From NCBI GenBank assembly GCA_030043335.1, contig JASHXX010000460.1:1-17457 (forward strand): DNA of 17,457 nucleotides, read 5' to 3'. Below the pieces are notes generated by a model. The model was not told the DNA's origin and ran no database searches. It worked only from the letters and a program-made list of their open reading frames with translations. This DNA is from Xanthobacteraceae bacterium (GTDB lineage: Bacteria > Pseudomonadota > Alphaproteobacteria > Rhizobiales > Xanthobacteraceae). Both the position numbers and the translations under genes were made by a program. This document shows, in pieces, positions 7,655 to 15,095 of the stretch (positions are counted from its first letter, which is position 1; each line of letters opens with the position of its first letter).

Positions 7655-7835
7655 CCGTTACCCCCGACCGTGAAATCTTTTCCCATCCTATTACCCGTAC
7701 CAGGTGGCTTTTTACCCTGTAGCTCGTGGCTTTCGTATGGCGATACCTAGCTGCGGATCAGGGAATAATCGAACACGAACAGGCAACAACTGCCGCAGAA
7801 GTAAAAGCTCGGGTTTCCCTTTTTTTGCCGGATTA
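7655..7835. repeat. Intergenic region with dispersed repeat copy 2
   Basis: Between kynA and the transpeptidase gene (both minus strand) no gene is seen. It holds a second copy of GATCAGGGAATAATCG at 7756-7771, identical over 16 bases to 6187-6202 and in the same orientation, so the transpeptidase gene is bracketed by direct repeats. A TTTCCC followed by a run of T lies at about 7815-7827 on the plus strand. The promoter of the transpeptidase should be here, but no convincing -35/-10 pair could be identified. Confidence 0.6.
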
Positions 7836-8681
7836 TCACAGGTGCGTCCGTACTTCCCAGAGTTCCGGAAAAAACGATCGGTCAAGCGCGGTCTTCAAGT
7901 ATCCGACACCCGAGGAACCGCCAGTACCTGGCTTGCTGCCGATGATGCGTTCTACTGTCTTCATATGACGGAAACGCCATTGTTGGAACCAATCTTCGAC
8001 ATCGACCAACTCCTCGGCGAGTTCATACAGTTCGAAGTGCTCCTGCGCTTTGCGATAGATCGAAAGCCAAATATCGCGCACCCGTGGGTTCGAATGGTAA
8101 GGCTGAGAAAAATCCCGATCGAGCACTTCCTTTGGCAACGGATGGCCGCGGCGGGCCAGGAGGCGCAACGCTTCATCGTATAGGCTCGGCTCGCTAAGCG
8201 CTGCCGTGAGCTTGGCATGGACGATGGGATCGTGACGATGCGGCAGCAGCATCTCGGGGTCCTTAGCCCCCAGCCGGAACTCGACCATGCGGTACTGGAA
8301 CGATTGGAAGCCCGAAGCCGGCCCAAGAGCACTACGGAAGGCGAGATAGTCCGCCGGCGTCATCGTTGACATCACATCCCACGCAGCGATGAGCTGCTCC
8401 TGGATGCGGGTCACGCGGGCGAGCGACTTGAAAGCGGGAGGCAGATGATCGACGCGAATAGAGGCCATCGCCGCCTCGATCTCGTGCGCGACGAGCTTGA
8501 GCCAGAGTTCCTGAACGTGGTGGATGATGATGAAGGCGACCTCGTCGTGCTGCTGCGAGACTGGTTGCTGGGCGGCGAGCAGAAGGTCCAGCTTGAGGTA
8601 ATCACCGTAGGTGCGCCGCCCGGCGAGATCGATGTGCATGCCTGCCTCGACCCGACTCTTAGTAGTCTTGTCGGTATCCAT
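7836..8681 (-). CDS. kynA: Tryptophan 2,3-dioxygenase
   Basis: A 281-residue cytosolic haem enzyme that opens the indole ring of L-tryptophan to N-formylkynurenine, the first step of the kynurenine pathway. The sequence is a full-length match to bacterial TDO. Present are TYGDYLKLD near 24-32, HDEVAFIIIHHVQELWLKL with the active-site His54, Y112 and R116 for substrate binding, S123, the proximal haem ligand His239 in FRHMKTVERIIG, and GTGGSSG with Thr253. All these sit exactly one position before their counterparts in the Xanthomonas enzyme (H55, Y113, R117, S124, H240, T254, as I recall them), so the start is probably right. The gene is divergent from a kynureninase-like gene, with only 85 bases between them. 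No kynurenine formamidase is seen in the window. Confidence 0.95.
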   Translation of the reverse strand: MDTDKTTKSRVEAGMHIDLAGRRTYGDYLKLDLLLAAQQPVSQQHDEVAFIIIHHVQELWLKLVAHEIEAAMASIRVDHLPPAFKSLARVTRIQEQLIAAWDVMSTMTPADYLAFRSALGPASGFQSFQYRMVEFRLGAKDPEMLLPHRHDPIVHAKLTAALSEPSLYDEALRLLARRGHPLPKEVLDRDFSQPYHSNPRVRDIWLSIYRKAQEHFELYELAEELVDVEDWFQQWRFRHMKTVERIIGSKPGTGGSSGVGYLKTALDRSFFPELWEVRTHL

Positions 8682-8766
8682 TTTTTGGCCTCCGCGCGTC
8701 TCCCAAAACGGGGTCGATCGTCGGGCTTGAATCGCTTGGCATGCTATAGGCTCGAAACGTCACCCT
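8682..8766. promoter_or_regulatory. Divergent promoter region kynA / kynureninase-like gene
   Basis: These 85 bases must carry promoters for both divergent genes. A TATAGG hexamer sits at about 8744-8749 on the plus strand and could be a -10 for the right-hand gene, but no good -35 is at the right spacing. No clear palindromic operator was recognised. Confidence 0.4.
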
Positions 8767-9969
8767 GTGAATGATGCGATGATGGTGCCGACCCGCCGGG
8801 TTCCGCTCGATCTCTCTGCCGCCTTTGCGCGCTTCCGCAACGCCGATTCGGAGCGATTGCATTTTGCCGCCCACAGTCATCACTTCTGGCCCGACGTGGC
8901 GCGGGAGGCCCACATCAAGGCCTGGGACGACGCCGCGCGCTTGGCCGACGACAAGTGGGGCAACGTACTTGAAAGGGTCTGGCGCGAAGTCAGCGCCGGA
9001 ATCGCGCGGCACCTTGGGCTTGCCGACGCCACGACGCTGGTGCCGGCGCCGAATACGCACGAGTTCGTCAATCGTCTGTTCTCATGCTGCCCAACAGAGC
9101 GCCCTGCGCGCGTCCTGACAACGGACGGCGAATTCCACTCCTTTCGCCGCCAGAGCGAGCGGCTTGCGGAAGACGGGCTAATCGCGCTGAGCGTGGTGCC
9201 CACCGAGCCATTTGCGACGTTTGCTGAGAGGCTGGCAGGGGCGGCGCGCGAGTTGGCTCCGGACCTGGTCTATGTGAGCCAGGTGATGTTCAGTTCAGGC
9301 TTTGCGCTGGCTGATCTGTCGGGACTGGTCGCGAGCCTCGCGGCACCCGGTCGTCTCGTCGTCATCGACGGATATCACGGCTTTCTCGCACGTCCTACCG
9401 AGCTCGCTGCCATCGCGGACCGCGCCTTCTACATAGCCGGCGGCTACAAATATGCCATGGCGGGTGAAGGCGCCTGCTTTATGCATTGCCCGCCAGGTAT
9501 CGCTCCGCGGCCCCGCAATACCGGGTGGTTTGCAAGCTTCGGCACTCTTTCCACTGTCGGCCAGGGCGTGCCCTATCCGCCCGATGGATGGCGTTTCGCC
9601 GGCGCGACCTTTGACCCAACCGGTCTGTACCGGATGCGCGCAGTGCTTGAATGGCTCGCCGCCGAATCGATCGATGCCGCGTTGATACACGCACATGCCG
9701 TCGCATTGCAGGCGCAATTCATGGCGGCAATGGCCGAATATTCGATAGGTCCGTTCGCGGCCGAGCGTCTGGTGGTGCCTCTAAGCGAGCCGGCCCGCGG
9801 CAATTTCCTCACCTTCGAGCACCCAGAAGCCGGGCAATGGTATCGGCGTCTGCACGCGGCGCGGATCGTAACCGACGTGCGCGGCACCCGCCTCCGGCTG
9901 GGTTTGGGCCTCTATCACACATCAGGCGATGTCGAGCGATTGGTGGCGAGGCTTCGCGACCTCGCCTGA
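8767..9969 (+). CDS. Kynureninase-like PLP-dependent enzyme (aminotransferase class V fold)
   Basis: A 400-residue fold-type I PLP enzyme. Recognisable are the cofactor-binding DGYHGFLA motif (D201, H204) and the Schiff-base lysine K228 in AGGYKYAMAGEGACF, which matches the GxxYKY...GxG pattern of kynureninases and related class V enzymes. Length fits kynureninase (about 400-420). However, the N-terminal segment HFAAHSHHFWPD stands where kynureninases carry a NSLG-type motif, so this is a divergent member. Being divergent from tryptophan 2,3-dioxygenase, it probably cleaves kynurenine to anthranilate and alanine, or acts on a related amino acid. A PvdN-like or desulfurase-like role is the alternative. 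There is no strong ribosome binding site before ATG 8767; in-frame ATGs at codons 5 and 6 are possible alternative starts. Confidence 0.68.
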   Translation: MNDAMMVPTRRVPLDLSAAFARFRNADSERLHFAAHSHHFWPDVAREAHIKAWDDAARLADDKWGNVLERVWREVSAGIARHLGLADATTLVPAPNTHEFVNRLFSCCPTERPARVLTTDGEFHSFRRQSERLAEDGLIALSVVPTEPFATFAERLAGAARELAPDLVYVSQVMFSSGFALADLSGLVASLAAPGRLVVIDGYHGFLARPTELAAIADRAFYIAGGYKYAMAGEGACFMHCPPGIAPRPRNTGWFASFGTLSTVGQGVPYPPDGWRFAGATFDPTGLYRMRAVLEWLAAESIDAALIHAHAVALQAQFMAAMAEYSIGPFAAERLVVPLSEPARGNFLTFEHPEAGQWYRRLHAARIVTDVRGTRLRLGLGLYHTSGDVERLVARLRDLA

Positions 9970-10049
9970 GTGGCGGTGAAATCGAGGGCATTCCAGCCCT
10001 TCCCACCCCGCTGACCAATCTCCGTTCCGTTGGCGCAGGCCTGCCGCGA
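9970..10049. terminator. Convergent intergenic region with weak hairpin
   Basis: The kynureninase-like gene and the minus-strand amidohydrolase converge here. AGGGC-ATTCCA-GCCCT at about 9985-10000 could form a five base-pair stem, but no T-run follows on either strand, so its role as terminator is doubtful. Confidence 0.25.
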
Positions 10050-11300
10050 CTACCAATCGCTCGTTTTCGTTGATGCCATCTCGCCGATGCTTCGAAGATC
10101 AACGATCTGTCCGTTACCGATTACGTGCGACGGCCCATCATGAAAACGAAATGCCTCTACTATGTCGCTGTGGTTAAGCACGATGAGATTTGCGCAACAT
10201 CCGGGGCTTAGTCCGTAGCGCTGAAGGTTGATTGCTGCCGCAGCATCCAGGGTAATCATGTCGTAGAGTTTGCTGACATCATTCCGGGTCATCATCCAAA
10301 GCAAATGGGATGCGAGAAAGGCAACCTCCAGCATGTTGTTGCGCCCGTACGCGTAGTAGGCGTCTGAAATGTCATCCTGACCGAGGCAGACTCGAACATC
10401 GGCGGCTAGCAATTCCTTGACCCGGGCATGCAGCGGGCCAGTGTGTGGGTCGGTGACCACGGCAACACCCGCCGTTCGCAGTAGTCCGACAAGTCGCTTG
10501 AAGTAGTCTCTCGGATAGAGGCTCATGGCGCGACAATGGTGCGCAAGCGCGCGTCCCTGCCAGCCCCGCTTCACCGCTTCGGCGGCCATTATTTCCAAAG
10601 TACGAAGCTTCGGATCACCGGCATCGTCGAGCAGCATTGAAACATCTTTACCGAAGTCCCGCGCGAGTTCGAAGCATGTCCGCACGTGTGCTGCGGCGTC
10701 CGCGTTGGTTGCCTCGATCCACGGGATTCCGCCGACGACGTCAGCACCGAGCTGCATGGCCTGTCGCAGCAAGTCCGCCGCGCCTGGCTCGCGGATAATG
10801 CCGTCCTGCGCGAACGCCACGACCTGAATGTCGACGATCCCGCGAAACTCTTCGCGAATACGAATGAGTGCCTTGACGCCCTCCAGGCGCGCCTTGGTAT
10901 CGACATCCGCGAATGCCCGGATGTGCAGACAGCCATAGAGTACCGCGAACGCCACGGCGCGACGCGCGTTTTCGACAATCCAGGTTTCTGCGTATTTTTC
11001 TTTGATAGCGGCCGCTAGGTCGATCGCGGTCAGCGCCGCCCGCATATTTTCGCTCTGATACGCCTTGAGGGCGCCTTCCTCCATCATCGGCAAGGTCCAC
11101 ACCTTGCACAGATGCAAATGGGGATTGACGAAAGCTTCCGTCACCAGATTGCCTCTGGCGTCGATGTCTGCAACCGCCTCGCTGCCGATGTGCTCGGCAA
11201 CAGTGACAATGTGACCGTCCTTGATGCCAATTTCGGTTAGCCGGGTGGGGTCAGCACGCAGGCGAGCGCGTCGGATGATGATGTCGAACCGTTCGGTCAT
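10050..11300 (-). CDS. Cytosine deaminase-like amidohydrolase
   Basis: A 416-residue member of the amidohydrolase superfamily, nearest in pattern to CodA (cytosine deaminase). The metal-binding pair is HLH (H61, H63) in VNPHLHLCK. ALAHHCRAMS (H254/H255) corresponds to the ASHTTAM segment of E. coli CodA. LGQDDISDAYYAYGRNNMLEVAFLASHL (D309/D310) corresponds to the GHDDVFDPWYPLG region with the catalytic Asp. The segment that in CodA reads HCDE is LLDD here (223-226), so the usual metal His and catalytic Glu are replaced. It may use another substrate or a different metal arrangement; deamination or amide hydrolysis of a cyclic nitrogen compound is the likely kind of reaction. The frame is open 65 codons further upstream, but ATG 11300 starts the family-like MTERFDIIIRRARL and has GAGAG upstream. 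It is divergent from the flavoprotein gene at 11596. Confidence 0.78.
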   Translation of the reverse strand: MTERFDIIIRRARLRADPTRLTEIGIKDGHIVTVAEHIGSEAVADIDARGNLVTEAFVNPHLHLCKVWTLPMMEEGALKAYQSENMRAALTAIDLAAAIKEKYAETWIVENARRAVAFAVLYGCLHIRAFADVDTKARLEGVKALIRIREEFRGIVDIQVVAFAQDGIIREPGAADLLRQAMQLGADVVGGIPWIEATNADAAAHVRTCFELARDFGKDVSMLLDDAGDPKLRTLEIMAAEAVKRGWQGRALAHHCRAMSLYPRDYFKRLVGLLRTAGVAVVTDPHTGPLHARVKELLAADVRVCLGQDDISDAYYAYGRNNMLEVAFLASHLLWMMTRNDVSKLYDMITLDAAAAINLQRYGLSPGCCANLIVLNHSDIVEAFRFHDGPSHVIGNGQIVDLRSIGEMASTKTSDW

Positions 11301-11595
11301 TCGGGCACGTCTCTCGATACTTCGGCAGGCGCCCCGCATGCCCCGGTAAATGAGATCCCAGGCAACGATCCGACAAGAAGATAAATGGCGATTGTCTGTC
11401 TTCTTCGCGTGAGGAACAAGACATGAGAAAATCTTTCCGCGGACCGAAGTGCACGCCCGCATTTCGTTGCCGCCAAGGTTGCCGCAGCACGACAAAGAGT
11501 TAGGTCACGACCACCCAGCGCTCCTTGCCTGTTCGGTATAGACATCTCGCTGAATTTCCTTCTGATTGCGTAGGACAAAGAGGGGAACGGCTGTT
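11301..11595. promoter_or_regulatory. Divergent regulatory region between amidohydrolase and flavoprotein genes
   Basis: No gene is seen in these 295 bases. They contain AAGAAGA (11375-11381) and its reverse complement TCTTCTT (11399-11405), plus an interleaved GACAA/TTGTC pair (11372-11376 and 11392-11396), which could be an operator. AGAGGGGA at about 11579-11586 is a plausible ribosome binding site for ATG 11596. The promoters themselves could not be assigned. Confidence 0.4.
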
Positions 11596-13689
11596 ATGGA
11601 CTCTGACTCCTATCGCCATCTGCTCGCGCCATTGCGGATCCGGCACACGACGCTGCCAAATCGTGTCGTCTTCGCGCCGGTATGCCCGACCTGGGTCAGG
11701 AGCCCGCACGAGGGCATTTTCACGGAACAGGCGGTCGCCTACTACGAGGAACGCGCCAAGACCGGTCTGGGAATGATTATTCTCGGCGGGCACCTGATCA
11801 ACAAGGATACGATCTATACGCCGCTTGGCTTCCCAGGCCTTTGGAACGATGCACAGCTCGAGGGATTGGCCAATGTCGCGCGTGCGGTCCGGCGCCACGG
11901 CTGCGCGCTTGCCGTGCAGCTCCTTCATATCGGCCTGCGCTCACCGACGCCGTTCTTGAAAACCGACCCGGCACGCGATCCGGACGAATATAACCCCTAC
12001 ATGCTTGCTCCAAGCCAAGTCCCTGCCGGCGAAATTCCCGGCGGTCCGACGCCCAAGGAGCTCGAGGAGCATGAGATCGAATATATCCTTCAATGCTACG
12101 ACGACGCCGCCAAACGCGCGATCTCCGCCGGCCTCGACGGCATCGAGTTTCACATCGCCCACGGTTATCTGCCGTGGCAGTTCCTCTCGCCGTTCTATAA
12201 CAAGCGCACCGACCGCTGGGGCGGGTCGTATGAAAAGCGCCTGCGCTTCTCGATCGAAGCGATGCGACGTATCCGCAAGCGCATCGGCGATAGGCCGTTT
12301 CTCGGCTACCGCATCAACTCGACCTCGTTCTGGGATGGCGATCTCGAGATCGACGATATCAAACGCATCCACGCTGATTTCGAACGCGATGTCGACATCG
12401 ACTATGTGAGCGTATCCGCGGGTGTTCACCACTCCTGGATTCACACACCGATGACGTTCGATGAGGGTTGGGAACGCGAGTACACCCGCGCCATCAAGAC
12501 CGTGGCGAAAAAGCCGGTGTTCCTCGTCGGCCGGGTCAGCCATCCGGCAGTTGCCGACGAGCTTGTCGGCTCCGGCGACGCCGACGCCATTCTCCTGGCC
12601 CGGCAGATGATCGCCGACGAGCAATGGATGACCAAGGTGAAAGAGGGACGCCCGAATGATATTCGCCGCTGCGTTGCGGCGAATTATTGCTGGCGCGCGG
12701 TGATCCGCGGCAGTCGCGTCCAGTGCGCGTACAATCCGGTGGTGGGACGGGAAGCGGCGTGGGGCGCGAGCTCGATGCGCAAAGTATCCTCGCCCAAGCG
12801 GGTGCTGGTCATTGGCGCCGGCCCCGCCGGCCTCGAATATGCGCGTGTGGCCGCAGCGCGCGGCAACACGGTCGTCGTATACGAGCGCGAGGATCGGGTC
12901 GGCGGGCATGTACGCGCCTACGGCGCGCTGCCCAATCGCCAGCAATACGGAACGATCGCGACATGGCTTGCGGAACAAGCCACAGGCAATGGCGCGACCA
13001 TCAAGACGGCAAGCCCGGTAACCGCCGAGAACATTGACGCTGTGCTCGCCGACGAGCGCCCGGATCATATTGTGGTTGCATCCGGGGCACGCTATCGCCG
13101 CGATGGCTTTCAGGGGCAGACCGGCAAGCCTTTGCCAGGTTGGGAAACCGGCCACTGCGTGACTTGGGACGAGGTGGCGCTCGACCGGGTGAAAGTCTCA
13201 GGCGACGTGTTGGTGGTCGACGAGATGGCCGATGTCGCCGCTCCGCTGACGGCGGTCAAGCTCGCCAAGCTGGGCCTGCGGGTCAAACTCCTGACCAAAT
13301 GGCCGATGATCGGGTGGGAGACGGCGGCGGAAGTCTATCTCCACTGGATACTGACCTATCTATACGAGGCTGACGTCGAAATGATCGCCGACCATGCCGT
13401 GAAGCGCATCAATCGAACCGAGGTCGAAATCGTCAACATCTACCAGCCGTCGCGCACGCGTCCCGTCACCGCGGACGTAATCGTGATGGCAACGTCGCGC
13501 AGCTCGGAGAACGCGATGTATCATTTGCTCCGCGAGCGCGGTCGCAGCGTCGAAGTCATCGGTTGCGCGGTTGCGCCGCGCACAGTCTATGAGGCAACGC
13601 TGGAAGGCCATCGCGCGGCCCGCAAGCTGGGCGCGCCGCAAGTGAGCGCCGTGGCGCACGAAGCGCTGCGCACCAGAGCGTCACTGTGA
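11596..13689 (+). CDS. TMADH/2,4-dienoyl-CoA reductase-type FMN-FAD oxidoreductase
   Basis: A 697-residue flavoprotein. Residues 1 to about 350 form an Old Yellow Enzyme-type FMN barrel: LPNRVVFAP at the start, FHIAHGYLPWQFLSPFYNKRTDRWGGS near 184-210, and VSAGVHHSW later. A Cys cluster follows at 359-377, and then a Rossmann FAD/NAD(P) domain with VIGAGPAGLEYARVAAARG near 405 and a second nucleotide-binding part at about 535-650. This architecture is that of trimethylamine dehydrogenase, histamine dehydrogenase, N-methylproline demethylase and dienoyl-CoA reductase. In TMADH the [4Fe-4S] cluster uses CxxCxxC(x12)C; here the second Cys is Ala (C359, A362, C365, C377). The substrate is unknown; N-demethylation of a cyclic or quaternary amine is a reasonable guess given the adjacent amidohydrolase. 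The frame is open 10 codons upstream, but ATG 11596 has the better ribosome binding site and fits the family start. Confidence 0.85.
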   Translation: MDSDSYRHLLAPLRIRHTTLPNRVVFAPVCPTWVRSPHEGIFTEQAVAYYEERAKTGLGMIILGGHLINKDTIYTPLGFPGLWNDAQLEGLANVARAVRRHGCALAVQLLHIGLRSPTPFLKTDPARDPDEYNPYMLAPSQVPAGEIPGGPTPKELEEHEIEYILQCYDDAAKRAISAGLDGIEFHIAHGYLPWQFLSPFYNKRTDRWGGSYEKRLRFSIEAMRRIRKRIGDRPFLGYRINSTSFWDGDLEIDDIKRIHADFERDVDIDYVSVSAGVHHSWIHTPMTFDEGWEREYTRAIKTVAKKPVFLVGRVSHPAVADELVGSGDADAILLARQMIADEQWMTKVKEGRPNDIRRCVAANYCWRAVIRGSRVQCAYNPVVGREAAWGASSMRKVSSPKRVLVIGAGPAGLEYARVAAARGNTVVVYEREDRVGGHVRAYGALPNRQQYGTIATWLAEQATGNGATIKTASPVTAENIDAVLADERPDHIVVASGARYRRDGFQGQTGKPLPGWETGHCVTWDEVALDRVKVSGDVLVVDEMADVAAPLTAVKLAKLGLRVKLLTKWPMIGWETAAEVYLHWILTYLYEADVEMIADHAVKRINRTEVEIVNIYQPSRTRPVTADVIVMATSRSSENAMYHLLRERGRSVEVIGCAVAPRTVYEATLEGHRAARKLGAPQVSAVAHEALRTRASL

Positions 13690-13822
13690 CGTCCTAACTT
13701 AGCGGTCTCCCGATGTTCGGCAATCGTTTCCCAGCCCGAGCCGAGTGATGTCATCAAGCTACCCCGGCCGATAAACGAGCGAGTCCATGTTATGAATGCG
13801 TCGTCAAAACAAGGAGTGAAAG
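13690..13822. promoter_or_regulatory. Intergenic region with palindrome and strong RBS
   Basis: No gene is seen here. TGATG-T-CATCA at 13746-13756 is an 11-base palindrome that could be an operator. AAGGAG at 13811-13816, six bases before ATG 13823, is the strongest Shine-Dalgarno in the window and fixes the start of the next gene. Confidence 0.45.
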
Positions 13823-14572
13823 ATGTCCAGCAAAGACACCCGCGACGAAGCGGTCTCGGAAGATGGCAAGCTAAACCGCCGCAATATGCTGTTCGCCGGC
13901 AGTACCTTGGCCGCTGCTTCGGCGCTGACTTCCACGCCTAGTTCGCCCGAGCCGGCGGGAGCTTCCGGCGCCTACAGCAACAGTGCGATCACATTGCAGC
14001 CGCCCGGAAACGAGGTTCCCGCGTCAAAGCAGGAACGGGTCCTCGCGGCTAAGATCGCAAGGGCGATGTTGTCCGGCCCGCGCGACATCACCAAAGATGC
14101 CACAGTCGCGGAAATGGGTGCCGACGGCAGTCTCATTATCCTGCATCAGGGCACCAATGATTGGGTCTGCTTTCCCGGAGATGAGAATGAGATCGGCAAT
14201 GTTCCTATGTGCGCCGATCCGATGGGCCTGCAATGGATGATGGACATCCGGGCCAAGAAGCCCAAGCCCACGAATACGGCCCCGGGTCTGATCTACATGC
14301 TGTGTGGTGCTACGCAGCACAGCAACACCGATCCGTTCGATAGAACAAGTCCGGCTATCCCGATTGGTCCCCACTGGATGATCATTTGGCCTTACGATGC
14401 CAAACGTTGCGGCCTACCCAACACCGTGAGGGACGCGGGCGCCTGGGTGATGTTCGATGGTACGCCTTACGCCTATCTGCACATCTGCGGCACGCCGTGG
14501 GTCGGAAATGAGTACGAGGCCGGTCGGGTCCCGATCTGGACGATGCGATACGGCGGGCAATCACAGACTTGA
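13823..14572 (+). CDS. Tat-exported protein of unknown function
   Basis: A 249-residue protein with a twin-arginine signal: the motif NRRNMLF at 18-24 is followed by a hydrophobic stretch (GSTLAAASAL) and an Ala/Gly-rich cleavage region near 45. The predicted mature domain of about 200 residues is rich in Trp, Met, His and Cys, with notable segments NDWVCFPGDENE, MCADPMGLQWMMD, MLCGATQHSNTDP, GPHWMIIWPYD and AYLHICGTPWVG. Tat export usually means folding or cofactor insertion in the cytoplasm, and the conserved-looking Cys/His/Met residues would suit metal binding, but this is inference. I do not recognise a named family and assign no reaction. It lies in a + strand series between the flavoprotein and a SnoaL-like protein, with gaps over 130 bases, so separate transcription is possible. 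Confidence 0.8.
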   Translation: MSSKDTRDEAVSEDGKLNRRNMLFAGSTLAAASALTSTPSSPEPAGASGAYSNSAITLQPPGNEVPASKQERVLAAKIARAMLSGPRDITKDATVAEMGADGSLIILHQGTNDWVCFPGDENEIGNVPMCADPMGLQWMMDIRAKKPKPTNTAPGLIYMLCGATQHSNTDPFDRTSPAIPIGPHWMIIWPYDAKRCGLPNTVRDAGAWVMFDGTPYAYLHICGTPWVGNEYEAGRVPIWTMRYGGQSQT

Positions 14573-14729
14573 CGCTTACGGCGGACGCGTCGGATCAGAT
14601 GCTTGCAGTATATGCTTTGGGCGCATCATGTGCATCCTGTGCACCCTTGGCGCTTTCCCTGTGAGAGCGAAGTTCCTGTGAGAGCGACGTCCATGGCTCA
14701 AAGAGCGCAATGAGATACTGAGACACACC
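14573..14729. repeat. Intergenic region with 17-bp tandem repeat
   Basis: A 17-base unit is repeated directly at 14658-14674 and 14675-14691. The first 13 bases, CCTGTGAGAGCGA, are identical and the rest differ at two positions. It lies about 40 bases upstream of the SnoaL-like gene and could be a regulator site or replication slippage. No gene was seen. Confidence 0.6.
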
Positions 14730-15095
14730 ATGTCTGACAGGATTCAGGAACTGTTGCACCGAAACCTTCAGGAGGTTTTCGGCGAGGGAGACGCCGCCCG
14801 CCGTCGCGCGGCGATCGAAGAACTCTATACCGACGACTGCGTCCTGGATGCGCCGCCCGGCGTTTTCGTCGGTCATGACGCGCTGGACAAATTCGCAGGC
14901 GATCTGCGCGCAATGCACCCTCATTTCACGTACACGCCTCAGGGTGCGCCGCAGGCGCTGCATAATGCCGGTCGCTTGGCATGGGGGTCGGGGCCGCGTG
15001 GCGAAAAGCCGGATTACACCGGCCTCGATGTGATCATCGTCCGCGACGACAAGATTGCGGCACTGTACGTGTTTCTCGACCCTTCGCCCTCGTGA
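14730..15095 (+). CDS. SnoaL/NTF2-like small protein
   Basis: A 121-residue cytosolic protein with the pattern of the NTF2-like alpha+beta cone fold: an N-terminal helix (IQELLHRNLQEVFGEGD), a second helix with IEELYTDDCVLDAPPGVFVGHDALDKFAGDL (the acidic-patch and pocket region of SnoaL-like proteins), then beta strands ending in GLDVIIVRDDKIAALYVFLD. Many such proteins are isomerases, cyclases or dehydratases, and many are stress or binding proteins of unknown role, so no reaction can be given. No signal peptide. The start ATG has a poor Shine-Dalgarno, but the family pattern begins right after it. A hairpin follows the stop at 15105-15117 (GCTGCG-T-CGCAGC) without a T-tract. Confidence 0.8.
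   Translation: MSDRIQELLHRNLQEVFGEGDAARRRAAIEELYTDDCVLDAPPGVFVGHDALDKFAGDLRAMHPHFTYTPQGAPQALHNAGRLAWGSGPRGEKPDYTGLDVIIVRDDKIAALYVFLDPSPS

Noticed and set aside
6141..7771. A transposon or genomic island carrying the transpeptidase gene
   Set aside because: No transposase, integrase, terminal inverted repeats or target duplication were found; only short dispersed repeats flank the gene.
7704..8183. A 159-codon plus-strand open frame
   Set aside because: It runs antisense through the C-terminal half of tryptophan 2,3-dioxygenase and the repeat region, and shows no protein-family pattern.
11941..13155. A 404-codon minus-strand open frame opposite the flavoprotein
   Set aside because: It is a long antisense shadow caused by high GC; the plus-strand frame has clear FMN, Cys-cluster and Rossmann motifs.
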